The translations under genes were made by a program, and so were the position numbers. Under the pieces are notes generated by a model, which searched no databases, was not told the origin of the DNA, and saw nothing but the letters and a program-made list of their open reading frames with translations. Shown piece by piece: positions 1 through 11,377 of a stretch of DNA of 64,000 nucleotides (within the stretch, counting starts at the first letter, position 1; every line of letters starts with the position of its first letter). The stretch is from Blasia pusilla (Eukaryota; Marchantiophyta; Marchantiopsida; Blasiales): NCBI GenBank assembly GCA_050084515.1, contig CM114272.1, forward strand, positions 54,870,001 to 54,934,000. Direction: 5' to 3'.

Positions 1-1979
1 TGACTGCACGATTCTCCTAAAACTACCTTCTCCTTTCACCAAATCGTCAATGAGGTAGAAATCCATTCATGACAGGAGCCTAGAGTTGGATGATGACCCA
101 ACAACCTCACTGCATTCTCCATCTAGCAACACCAATTCTATGAGTAGGTTCTATAAATGGGATGCTACAACTGGTATTGTCTTCTAGCCCTGCTGATGCT
201 CCCACAAACTCAATCTGACTTGGAGCAAACAGTTTTGATGAAGACTCGACAAAGGTATGCACAAGAATTCTATCAAAGAATGACACTGAAAACACGTCCA
301 CATGTCATTAGGGCCTACCTGAAAATCACGTCCTCAAATGGCATATTTTGGCCAATACAAAACTGCAGATTTGTGCATTCGAATAGCAACAGTGCTCTCT
401 TTTATCTTCAGTCTTTTAGACATTCTAGAAAGATGGGACCAAACTTATATCCTCAATCCTTTCACCTTTCTGCTAGCCTCAACAGTTTGGAATGCCTTTA
501 CAAGGCTAGAACCTAGTTCAGTCTACCTAATGTAATTCACTAGACTGGTCACATCCTTTTCTCTGCTAAACTGTGTCCCACATGTCTACCATATTTGGGG
601 AGGCTGTTTCCAAGCTTTGATCCCATACCACTCAACGACCCATGTTGAAGGAAGACTATTTCAACTGCTATATCTTTTGACAAAATCCTTCATAGAGAGA
701 GCTTCAAAGATTATTTTCAAATCTTCTCCAACTCCAGAGGAAATGATTGAATCATGGAGTAATCACACAGCCTTTTCATCATCCTCAGACATAACAAACC
801 CATAAGAAGGAATTCATACTCAAACAACCCACCTGGGCTACACCTCCTAGGAACTCCATCATAGATCTCTATCAGAATGTTCTGATTTCCCATCAAACCA
901 AAGCAGGACGTCTCTGAACGCATCAGATTTAGAATTTTGAAACTGGTGTCTGTCAACCCGCTTGGTCATCCATACATAATACTTGCATACAGGAGAAAAA
1001 ATTCTTGTCTTCAAATATCATTTGAGGACAATACAATCTCCCACCAGGAAACTTTTTGCTAACGTTCCATGCAAGCAAGCTATGAAGAAAGGCAAACCCC
1101 AGACGTCTTGGGCTTATGGACCTTCCCTGGTTACTCTTCTTGCTGGGCTTGATAAGAAGGGAAGTTAAACCTTGCAAATAGAAGGTGAGTTGAAATCCCG
1201 TAGTCAGATCCAATCAAAGAGACATTGACTCTAATCCAGGTCTAGAACCAAAGACCTGCACATACTTCATGCCGTCTTGGGCTTATAGACCTTCTCCGGT
1301 CACCCTTCTTGCTAGGGTTGAAAAGAGGTTAAGTTAGACCTTGCAAATAGAGGGTGAAATAGCAGTTTATCAAATCCATGAGACAGCGACTCTAATCCAG
1401 GTCTATAACTAAAGACCTGCACATCCTTTATGCCGTTGGATGTATCAATTATTCACTTGATCAGAAACTGCTCATTCTGCAGAAGACCTGAGATCCCACT
1501 ACTACAGGGAACAAAACCGATTTAAACCAGTTTCTACAGTCTTTTGATTAGTACTTTTTTCATCCTCTCATGGTTTATCAAGGCCAAGAGATTATGTTAT
1601 ACAACCTATGTAAACCATGAATCTCACCCCAACAAACCAGATTGATTGCAGTTCACTTAATAAAAACCTGTACTGCTGAGCAAGCTGTGTGTATGGCTGT
1701 CTTCCTATTGGAATCCACTGCCACAACACCTTTCCCTTTTCATCCCGACTTTCTCTGGCATATTGCAGGCTCGGAATATTCTGAGCCTACAATCGGATCA
1801 AGATTATATGCTTTGCCTTTTGACAGCATCTCCGAGTCCCCTCTTACTAGATCCCTCTTTGTAAGATCTGTCCTTGGCTTCAGGAATAGAAGTCTATATC
1901 TCAAGTAAAGTTGACTGGCCAGTCAGAGGAGACGATTGTATGCATGTTAAGGATGATGACAACAACGAGAATCTTTCCT
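1..1979. other. Left-end region without a recognisable gene
   Basis: No reading frame here could be assigned to a family. The open frames are short and the two strands show nothing resembling a conserved domain. A tandem duplication at 1104-1434 is the only clear structure. The stretch lies downstream of the minus-strand VASt gene, so part of it could be that gene's 3' untranslated or flanking DNA; this is inference. Confidence 0.5.
1104..1434. repeat. Two-copy tandem duplication, about 165-169 bp period
   Basis: The segment beginning CGTCTTGGGCTTATGGACC at 1104 recurs at 1273 as CGTCTTGGGCTTATAGACC. Both copies continue through CCTTGCAAATAGA, then ACTCTAATCCAGGTCTA, then AAAGACCTGCACAT and a closing TGCCG. 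The copies differ by scattered substitutions and small indels, so the duplication is not recent. Confidence 0.85.
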
Positions 1980-2664
1980 CTATATAAAATCAAGTGGAAT
2001 TTCATCCAGTGGTCTAATATACATATTTTCAGATAAGTTGCAATAAGAGGTAATCAAAACTTTTTCCATGATATAGTAAGAAGCCACCGGTGAGTTTATA
2101 CCTTGAACGCCCCAAACAGCTGCCTTACACTCCAAAGTGGCAGTCATATATACAACAGTTCCTTCACCATTCTCTGCTAAGGCTAGAACCATCTCAGCCT
2201 GCGTCCTGAAGCCAGTGGGATGCTCAACGGTTGGGTCTGATCTGATTGTAAACTGGTTTCCGATCCGAGAATAATACTGTACTTCTGTCACTTTCAGGGT
2301 CTCCACACCTGCATTTCATTACAAGATGGAAACTCACATTATGTGGAGAATTAGGAAAACTTATTTAAGTAGAATACAGAACATCTACATTCCTTGTAAA
2401 TCTTCCCTGCTGACACTTGAGACCCAAACTTATTAGAGAGCTGTAGAAACTGAACGCTAATATTAGAGATATGACTTGCTTCATGATAGAGAACTTACCA
2501 ATGACCTTTTTTATCACGCCCGGTGCATTCAGAGGCGCAGCAAATTTTACGGTTCGCACACCATCAGCTGTCCAACTGGAAACTTCTGCATAGGGGTCTT
2601 CATTCATTTCTTTGTGATACCTCTTGACAAAGCGATCATCTCCAAATAAGAATGAAAATGCAGC
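1980..2664 (-). CDS. VASt-domain protein, two 3' exons (partial gene)
   Basis: Two minus-strand exons join in phase. Exon 1 is 2664-2499, entered after a pyrimidine-poor ..GTGCAG acceptor and left at a GTAAGT donor. Exon 2 is 2308-1980, entered after GCAG and ended by a stop. The split codon (G from exon 1, GT from exon 2) gives Gly, so the protein reads ..KKVIGVETLKVTEVQ. Exon 1 has FLFGDDRFVKRYHKEM, then SSWTADGVRTVKFAAPLN, typical of the VASt domain of plant C2/GRAM/VASt proteins of the BAGP1 type, which are linked to membranes and defence-related autophagy. Exon 2 supplies the rest of the fold, ending near CKAAVWGVQGI. The upstream C2 and GRAM exons were not recognised in the window, so the gene may be truncated or have long introns. 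Family assignment is by pattern recognition; the exact protein is unsure. Confidence 0.75.
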
Positions 2665-5600
2665 CTGCACAGTAATTTTCAGGCCACAAATTTTGAGGAC
2701 ACGATCCAGGAACATATATTCACGTCCACTCCAAAAACCTCAAGACATACGGTGCAACTAAGCAGTTTGGTGCCTCAGCAGTAGAGAACGGTTCTATGTG
2801 GACTACGAGTTCAATAGTAAGTAAACATAGTGGTACAAGACAATCCTTACTAACAATCCTGCCTTAGAAATACTGCTTCGAACATGAAAACGAGGTATAA
2901 TTCAACATGTTGCATAAGTAACCGACCTACTGATCTGGAAACCTTCTCTCAGATACCAAACATGGACTCCCGTTCCAGGGGTATCGGGTACTAACATCTT
3001 ACAAAACAAAGAGGTGACACGTATATTAGCGTTCATCAAGCATGCCAGGCCTTACGTTGGTCTGGCAAAAGAGATGCCCGAGACACCGTGTACGTATCGA
3101 TTCGAGTCGCACGGACGACTGTGACCGACAGCTCAAAAGCTAAACCCGATTGCCGATACATACAATTCTCCATAGTTTCAGAGAGTACGCTAAATCACTC
3201 ACAATGTCTGATCATGGATATCCTAATCTGATTTGGGGATAAAACATTACACACACAGCGCGTTGTAGACGAATAAATAAGTGTAAACCTTGTAAGGCGC
3301 AAGAAAGAAGCACGGCCAAGCAAAAGTGTATTTACAAGCCAGTGAGCACAGACAGGTTTGGGAGTGGGTCGATAGTCACCTGTGGCTCGACAAAATCGAT
3401 AAACCCTTGCAACTTCAATTCCCTAACCATCTTCACTCACATTTCCTTCCAATGCCTTCAATTTCAGGTCCACTAACTGCAAACTCCCAAACCTCCTAGG
3501 TTTTAACTTTGTCCAGGGTCACACTTGATGACTGCCGCAGCGACAGACAGCGCCTTCCAGACCAGAAACTACGTTGAAATTCGAAGACAGATGTCCGGAA
3601 GAGGATCGATTCGATGCTTTCATCACAGCATTACCAGATTATCCACTTAAACCCCCTCGAGTTGATGAATTTTCGGCAGCGCTCGCAAATTACACAAGTC
3701 GACCAAGCTCAACGTGCTTGCGAAATCCAACCACCTGCAAACAGAAGCAAATTCAAATTCCAACCCCTAAACGTGAAATCTGTCACTTCTTCTCGTGAAC
3801 CATCCACGCAATCAATTCTCAAACCTCCATCACGCAGCGCGTGAAGTGACGCGTCACACATGACCTCTCACCAAACAAGAGCAAAACCAAGGCCCAACGC
3901 TACAACACATGAGCCAAAAATCCACTCCAAACTCGCACAGGAGAACAACAATCACAACACTCTCTCGCATTCCAATTGGCCCTACAGTCAGCAAGAAAAG
4001 GCTCCACGGAGCAACAATCACACCGACCTTCACGCCAAGGAAGTTACAGCCGCCCCGCTCGCCACTCCAGCAGTTGCAGAAGCGTTCAATCTGCTCATCT
4101 CAGCACTGCGATCATCCCCTTCCGAGAATCATCAGGACCGGCTCCGCTCCCTCTCCCCGATCTGATCCAGCATCTCCTCCTCTCAGATTCCCTTCCCCTC
4201 TCTTCTTCTCTTGTCTTCTCCTCTCCCTCTCCTTTCAAGATTCACACCATTCGCCGAAACATTTCGCTTCCTCCTCCCACACAAACGCAGTCTCAGAAGT
4301 TGCAGTTCCCCGCCTCCCAAATCGGATCATTACACGTACGGACACCGACCTGCCTTTTCACACACCCCGAGTTTAGTAATAAATAATAACTACTTTTTTT
4401 CTTTTCTTATATGGTCACGTATTCAATATGAGTGTATTAGGGTAGTTCAAAGAAAATAGAGTGGTGGAAATTCTCTTAATAATTTCTTTTCATTGTGGGA
4501 CATGTTTTAATTATGATCTTTCCGAGTTCCCATTGGTTTTTTTCTTGATTATCCACGGGACCTATGCATGTTAATTGCTTTATTTTCCATATGTCTTAGA
4601 GGCCGCACATTGGTTATGCCTGGATAACATGTCAAGGCATATGGACCATGGACACGAGAAAATTAGTCATCCACTAACATGTGTGTAGAGGGGTGGGGAA
4701 AGAAAATATTTAATATATATGTGTGGTGGACAGCCTAGATGACCAGAAAAAAAAAACCATGAGTAAATGAGTCTCTAACAAACCTTATTTGATGCCCATC
4801 CATGATTCTCAAGTCCCGGTCTGAAATTTCAAGATTTTACAAAGAAACCCCTAATCTCGTGTAAGCAAATCTTAAAGTTTCAATTTGTTACCAGGAAATT
4901 CTAAATTTTGTTTGTTGAAGTTAAAAAGAGTGTCGGCCCTAGATGAGACTTGTATGGATTGTAATTGCATATTTTAATGTTTAATAAAACATGAAGCATG
5001 AATCATAGATTTGGAGGCTTCATTTCATCTATCTTATTGTGGGAGAGTGCCCTCTTGATTTTCGGACACTTTTCAACCAACACCATTCTAACATCCATCT
5101 TTAGGGTTACTCGGTAGTTCTACTAAGTTATTGGATCATAAGTTTTAGAAGATTAGTTTTCAACCAACACCATTCTAACATGCATCCTTAGGATCACTCG
5201 ATAGTTCGACCATAGGCATAGGCATCATTACTACATTAAAAAAAACCATGTTTGAATACATTTTTAAGAAGTTATGGTTCTCTTTTTCCAACCATTTTGA
5301 TGTCCATTTTAGCACATAGTATATAACAAGATAAATGAATTAAAAAGAAGTCTTAAATTGAAATCTTAAAATATATATATGAATAATAAGGTACTCTTAT
5401 AAACTTCGTGATGAAAAAATCTAAAGATCGCTTCTTTCGTCACCCTCACCCTCTTCTTGGGCCCGAGTCCGTCAGATAACAAAGAGATCTGACTCAGCAT
5501 CCACTGACGGACACGTACACGTTCTTACCCGTACAGTGAATCACTGAGCAACGCGACCGGTCAAGAGGTTGCGGCTACAGTTCTACTGCGACGGATGAAT

Positions 5601-6189
5601 ATACGCTTCTGGATGGAATCTCATCCAACGGTGGGGATCGTACGACTGACGAGAAGATTCCAGATTCGGTCTTGGAGTCGCGAGATCACGACCTGATCAC
5701 GACAGCCGTCTCCCGGGACTTGTCAGTTCAGAGAATTCTGTCACAGTGACACTTGCTGCGGGGCATGCTTAAAGATGACACGTGATATGACACGACGACG
5801 ATTCCTTTCCTACACAGTCATAGTCGGGTATGGTGGGAGCCTCGACACTTTAACGCCACTTATGAGACTGGACTAAGGGATTTTTTTTTGAATTTCATGA
5901 AAAAGAAAATTGAATTGGACAAGAAATTAGAATTTAAAAAAAAAAACAACAACAAATCATGGAAAGAAAATAATTATAATAAATCAATAATACAACATCG
6001 ATCTAGAAGAAAAATTAGTATATAACGAGAAGAGAGAGCAAGCAAATATTAATATAATGTCGTCCACATACACATCGTTACATAACATACATCGTTTTCA
6101 CCGAAAACACGCACGATCTCATGTTAACTCATGGCATCCAAACAACGAGACAAGAAATAACAAAATATTTCAAATAAAATAAGATTTAA
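2665..6189. other. Non-coding or unrecognised region upstream of the VASt exons
   Basis: I see no assignable protein or RNA gene. From about 3860 to 4380 the plus strand is relatively C-rich and gives overlapping open frames rich in Ser, His and Pro without domain similarity, which looks like composition rather than coding. From about 4380 to 5400 and 5880 to 6190 the DNA is AT-rich. An interval near 5440-5870 is richer in CG dinucleotides but also lacks a recognisable frame. Missing 5' exons of the minus-strand VASt gene could lie here. Confidence 0.45.
5068..5212. repeat. Short direct repeat, two copies
   Basis: TTTTCAACCAACACCATTC, followed by TAACATCCATC, TTAGG and ACTCGGTAGTTC, occurs near 5068-5125. 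It recurs near 5155-5211 with substitutions. The two copies are about 87 bases apart, in AT-rich DNA with no gene. Confidence 0.75.
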
Positions 6190-6559
6190 TATCTCTCACA
6201 AAACCATAGTTCTCACATGTCTCTCTCAATGTCAAACCAAACCCACGCTCTAATAAGAGGCTTGGGTTACACACACAAGGCAAGCAAGACCATAGCTCTG
6301 CCGCCTTATGCCAAGAGGTTCAACAAAGAGAGAATGAGCTCTCAAGCTCTCTCTCCTTGAGGTATACCTCTCCCCTCTCCCAAGCTCTCTTCATGGTAAC
6401 TTATCCTCCCAAGTCACCTCCTTGGCTCTTGATCTGATGTAGGAGGTCGAGAGCCACTTACCCAAAATATAAAGTCGATCATATACTCAAAATTGCACTT
6501 ACCTAAAATAGTAAGTTCCTCAATATGGCTCCAAATGAGCCGAAATAAAGGGGAAATCT
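6190..6559 (-). mobile_element. MT-gypsy LTR fragment, minus orientation
   Basis: This segment matches the minus-orientation LTR copies at 24830-25170 and 56560-56910: the same block with CAAACC..CTCCTAATGAGAGG-like sequence, CAACAAAGAGAGAATGAGCT and CCTTGAGGTATACC. It stops abruptly in GGGGAAATCT, exactly where a plus-orientation LTR begins (TGTCATG at 6560), so two LTRs meet head to head. No coding content. Confidence 0.8.
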
Positions 6560-8527
6560 TGTCATGTCTTTTAGGATAGATTGATGAGATCTAGTAGAGT
6601 GCCTTCATGAGTAGTGGAGGACAGGCTTAGTAGGTCAAGGATGACCTGCTGAGGCCCTAGGAAACGTGAGAGAGTTTGGTTAGGGAAACCTGAGAGCAGG
6701 TTTTCCTTTCGTTTCGGCTCATTTGAAGTCATATTGAGGAACTTACTATTTTAGGTGAGTACCATTTTGAGTATATGATTGACTTTATATTTTTGGTAAG
6801 TATGGCCCTTGACCTCCTACATCTGATCAAGAGCCAAAGAGGTGACTTGGGAGCATAGGTTACCATGGAGAGAGCTTGGAAGAGGGGAGGGATATACCTC
6901 AAGGAGAGAGAGCTTGAGAGCTCATTCTCTCTTTGTTGAACCTCTTGGTATAAGGCGGCGGAGCTATGGTCCCTTGTCTTGTGAGTGTAATCCAAGCCTC
7001 TCATTAGGAGAGTGGGTTTGGTTTGACATGAGAGAGAGTGCATACCTTTGAGAGCTATGGTGTGAGACGGTGTAGAGAGAGATTGGATCTTACTTTACAA
7101 AGAGAGAATGAGAGAGTGAGAGAGCTTCATGGGGGAGCTCGCTAGTCACTCAATGCTTTTGCAGGTTGGGGACCGTGTTCCCCGTTCAGCGGCTCATGGG
7201 AGTGCTCACAAGAGCAAGGGCTGCTTTGATTGTTCTTTGCATTTGCCAATTTTTCGTGTGGAAGAGTGGGGCGCGGAAGCGCTGCCCAATTTCTAATAGG
7301 GATTGATTATGGGGGCGGGTTGCCACATGCCGGTGCTCTTAGGAGCACCATGTAGCTTTCTGATTTGTATTTTTACAGGTTTTACATTTTGGTTGGGAGA
7401 AATCAGTGCGAAAGCGCTGCCAAATTTTGTGTAGGAGAAAGAGATATTGGGCTTTACAACAATCCACGTTAGTTTTTACTCAAGTCTCCAATTCCAAATA
7501 TTTTTTAATATTGTTGTAGATCATGAAGCTGTGCACGTTGTGCAATAAATGGTGTGTAATTTGGAGTTGCGAGTAAAAAGTTATGGTCAATCTTGCAAAA
7601 TTGCTATTGCTAGGCGATTTTTAGGGTTAAATTGTTCAAACCCTAAACCGGCCGCCACGCCGGCGGCGGCCGTCGCGATCATAGTCATCGTCAACGGTCC
7701 ACCGTTAACAATCAATCATCACCAATAAACTGTCACCGTCAATGTCAGCCGTCACCGTCAACGGTCCAGCGTCCGTTGTCCACCCTTTGGTTGCCATTGC
7801 CGCCATTACAGAGTGAAGGGTCTTCCACGACGTTCATTGATTCTCTTACTTGCGTCGCCACCACGTACTTTGTTTTGTCCGCCACCGTCATCGCAGTTTT
7901 GTCATCAACTAGTGATGGCATATGACCTCATGTTATGATGTTTGAGTTTTGATTTCATGCTACTATGTTGTGATTGGTGGCCGCTCAATGACGATCGAGT
8001 AGCGTGCCGTGGCGCCCGTAGCCGCAACGCACCGCTGATTGCTACGTTGTGCCGCTCATAGCCGTATCACACCGTTTCGATCGCGGAACCGCTCCTTCAC
8101 TAAGGAGGAGAGCGTGTGAATTACTGATTGAGGAGGGTATGTTGCCGATTGCCGCATCCCATTTTCAAGTGTCGTGCTATTTGTAGCCGTTCCATGTCGA
8201 CGGTGTCAAGGAGGTTGAGCAGCGTCAGTACGAGAGGAGTAGACTTGCTGATTGGAGGAGTTGTCTTCACGACCGAGTTGGGGTCAAGATTTGTACTTGT
8301 CGAGGAGCCACATCGATATTATTGTCAGGTTATCCATTCTTGTATCTTACCCTGCACGTGTGAGGGATTTCCGAATATTGGGAAGTTATTTGGGATATTG
8401 GGTTTCGTGTTGATGGTAGGAGCATCGATGATGTATGGTTTTATGGCACATAGACATGTGTGGCATGTCCAGAATTGAAGATAGTTTTTCGATGAGACGA
8501 TAGATCAGTTGATTTTCCGCACCATGC
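6560..8527 (+). mobile_element. MT-gypsy copy 1: 5' LTR and leader
   Basis: Starts with TGTCATGTCTTTTAGGATAG, the same terminus that lies directly after a polypurine tract at 37844 on the minus strand, so this is an LTR 5' end. The body is shared with minus-strand copies at 16500-18020, 23250-25301 and 55000-57038. It contains GA/CT-rich stretches, a telobox hairpin near 7618-7649 and a minisatellite of CCGTCAACGG-like units near 7690-7780. I could not fix the LTR 3' end or a convincing primer-binding site. The leader is interrupted at 8528 by a solo LTR of another family and resumes at 9798. Confidence 0.8.
7618..7649. promoter_or_regulatory. Telobox hairpin inside the MT-gypsy LTR
   Basis: TTTTTAGGGTTAAATTG followed by TTCAAACCCTAAAC forms an inverted pair of plant telobox motifs (AAACCCTAA). 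The same paired motif is conserved at about 17570-17600, 24230-24260, 25485-25515 and 55988-56020. Teloboxes bind telobox/TRB-type proteins in plants; a regulatory role here is inference. Confidence 0.6.
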
Positions 8528-9797
8528 TGTCGAGAGTCTTTCTTCGAGTAAGGGCAGGCCTTCTAGCTGTGGCACACGTGGTTGATGCAAGGTAAACCCT
8601 CTAAGAAGTTCTCATTTTTCAATACAAAATTATTATGTATACTCTCCATTCTCTCACGACATGTATCACAAATAGAAGAGTCGAGGCGATCACTTCTTCG
8701 TAACATCGGACCCCGAAATTCCTAATTATAAAATCCCTATAAACTACTTTACGCTTATACACGAGAAAGATAGCATAACTAGTGTTAAACCCTACTTGAG
8801 CAGGCCTATTGACGTCCATGGATTGATATATAAGGAAATACAAAGTACAATCCCATGTCCTTCCATATGTGACGATAGGAAGGACTACCAGAGTTGGAGA
8901 TTGAATGACCTCGTTCATGAACGCCTCCCTAAAGTGATAAACTAAATAGCGAATGAACCAATGCCTATCTACAAAGAGTATCTTGACATGGTATGGATTG
9001 AGGAAAGGAAAGTCGGGCACAACTCGTGCTCCATCCCTAACCATGTTTGACAGACATTCTCGACTCTCCTCAAGAATGGGTTTTGGTGGAATTATTCTCC
9101 CAAGATGGGTAATCCACTTTCATTGGAAAAGTAACAAGCCAAAAAATTTACTATTTTAGAATAACTAAACTCCTCTAAGATGACAAACCCCTCATCTCCA
9201 CACACACATCACACTCTAGAAACCTCTCAAAAAATAGACCATGGTCAAGTTATTCTCCCAAGAGGGGTGATCCACTCTCATTGGAAGAGCAAGCAATCCC
9301 AAAACCATACACTCAAGAGTGACACGAGAGACTCAAGATGTGGAATAGAAGGTGATGAATCCTTGAAGGTCCCTTCTTTTTATATATTCACAAGTGATCC
9401 ACAAGAGTACGAAATAGAGCTAATCTTATCTTGTGCCACATGGCTTCCTCTCAAGGCTTAGCCAATCACATTTTGACACAAGTAGATTTTTTTTTATTTC
9501 TTCAAAATATCCTCTTTTATCCACTTGATATTTTCTAAATTACCCCAACTAACCTAGCCACCAACAAGCCTACTTTTTCTTTTCATTAAAACACCAACCT
9601 CACTACTTTACTTTTATAAAGTCATCTTTTATTTATTATCTCTTTTTCTAAAGTTGGGCCCGCATAAAAGAGGCACCATAAAGAGGTTTAAACATGGGAA
9701 TTTCCTTTTCCTAAGCTAATTTATTTAATACTAATAAAACTCTATCTAACACTTAACGAGAAAGGAGTTTACACACTGGCTGATTTTACTATCGACA
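8528..9797 (+). mobile_element. Solo LTR of a second retrotransposon family
   Basis: This 1270-base block is missing from the corresponding leader in the minus copies at 16600, 23330 and 55040, so it is an insertion. It begins TGTCGA and ends TCGACA, a TG..CA LTR end pair with a perfect 6-base inverted repeat. It is flanked by ATGC(T) on the left and ACGC(T) on the right; the empty site in the copy at 55040 reads ACGCT, so the target duplication is 4-5 bases with one C to T change. An internal pair of similar blocks (TTCTCCCAAGATGGGT near 9095 and TTCTCCCAAGAGGGGT near 9259) marks an old internal duplication. A truncated second copy of its 3' end is at 13937-14349. Orientation is arbitrary. 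Confidence 0.8.
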
Positions 9798-11377
9798 ACG
9801 CTGCTTGTTGCCGCACAGCACACATCTCAGTGAGAGAGTGTAGATTGAGTACCGCATGTTTAATTTGAGTGATTGAGGGATTACTCACAAGATTGAGAGT
9901 GATCGTGTGAGAGGGGCACGAGGGCCATCACGGTGTTCTTTCGGGATTTTGAGAGGCGAGGTAGTGGACGTGAGAGTAGCTCTAGAAGGTTTACCCGGAG
10001 TGGTGCGAGGTTTCGAGGGTCTCCACGTGAGAGACCGCCTCGATCTCCTTTTGGGTCGTCTTCAGACAAGGGGGAGCATATAGAGGAGTGTGTTAGTGAT
10101 CCACCGTACACATTGAGTGGTCCTACCAGTTGGGCGTACGAGATGGACGACCGGGGTAGAGGACCGCGTAGGTTTTCGGGTGCTATAGGCATTATAGAGC
10201 TACATGACTTCATTACGGAGTTTAGGAGTTGGTGTGACTCACAGCGGGCTAGGCACTCTAGAGAGTTCAACCCGTTTACATCATGGAACGGTATGTTCCA
10301 GCATTTAGAGGGGGCGCCCATGGACGATTACCATGAGTTCTCCAACAGATATGCCCCGGAGATTGAGGCATGGCGACTCTACTATGACCCACACTATGTG
10401 TTATGGACGGAGCCGTTCCCAGATGAGGAGGAGGATTCAGGAGAGGCTACTTCCTCTTCCACTAGTGACGTTTTAGGAGGGGTCACTCACACTGGAGCAG
10501 TTGCACCGTCTAGTCGGGTTCGTCCCATGTTCAACCCGTGGTTGAGTTCTTCGCTGAGTGAAGGGCGAGCTACTAACGGGTACGGACGGAGAAGTTGCGG
10601 AGCATCCACGACTTCTAGAGGCGCCCATGTGAGAGTTTGCGTGAGGCTTACACTCGCTTGTGCCGGTTGGTGAACGTCACTCAGGGGGTGACAAAGGCTC
10701 AGGCTATCCAGTCATGCTACGCGATGCTGGACTGGACCATGCGGACACGGGTACAGAAGGGGGTGCTTCTTATGAACACCTCCCCTACGTTGAGAGATGT
10801 TTTTAGGACCTCCAAGAACATTGAGCGCAACATGGCGGAGGAGAACGTAGCCACCATGGGTTCTGGGCGAGAGTAGTCACGATTGTCTGCACCACTTGTG
10901 TAGCAACGTGGACTCCGAGATAGGTCGACTGTGGCACCATGAGCTCAGGGAGGATATCGGGAGGCCATGCCACAGAGACCTGTGCCTTCATATGCCGCTC
11001 ACAAGTTGCCGCCTACTATGACTTGTTGGTCATGTGGTGGAGCCCATCATCAGCGTGATTGCATTCGTCAAGGTCACGGACGTGTGCCTCAACATGGAGG
11101 AGGAGATGATGCTGCACCAGGAGGTTATCAATATGACTATTATCAGAGGTATGGTCATACACGCGCCAGATGTTTTAGTTTATATCCTGAGTTACGTCCT
11201 GACCGAGGGCTAGAGAGGGCACCAGAGCAAGTAGTCACTCCAGGTGGGCCTAGAGATCGTACACCAGGTGGTCCTGTTGGGGGACGAGGAGTTGGAGTTG
11301 CCCGATAGGGTGGTGGAGCTGCCCATGGAGGAGATAGAGTACCACCACCTAGATGCGCTGAGGGAGACGCCGACGTG
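9798..11377 (+). pseudogene. gag: MT-gypsy copy 1 gag, frameshifted
   Basis: The first open stretch (from Met at 9933) has an Arg/Ser-rich N terminus. It then has the family's Gag core: GPTSWAYEMDDRGRGPRRFS, IELHDFI, FRSWCDSQ, MFQHLEGAPMDDYHEF and EIEAWRLYYDPHYV. The frame breaks near 10620 and continues from 10637 with LRREAYTRL-like and VTQGVTKAQAI segments. Downstream are two zinc knuckles: CWSCGGAHHQRDC near 11020-11060 (spacing C2-C3-H4-C) and a second at about 11135-11175 whose first cysteines are changed to Tyr (YDYYQRYGHTRARC; CDYCQRYGH in the copy at 22200). It would form the structural protein that packages the element RNA. Several frameshifts and stops make it a pseudogene. Confidence 0.85.

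Noticed and set aside
3860-4386. Plus-strand Ser/His/Pro-rich open frames as a gene
   Set aside because: Three overlapping frames are open together, have no domain and reflect C-rich composition.
7618-7649. Interstitial telomere
   Set aside because: Only one pair of AAACCCTAA motifs, not a tandem run; it is part of the LTR.
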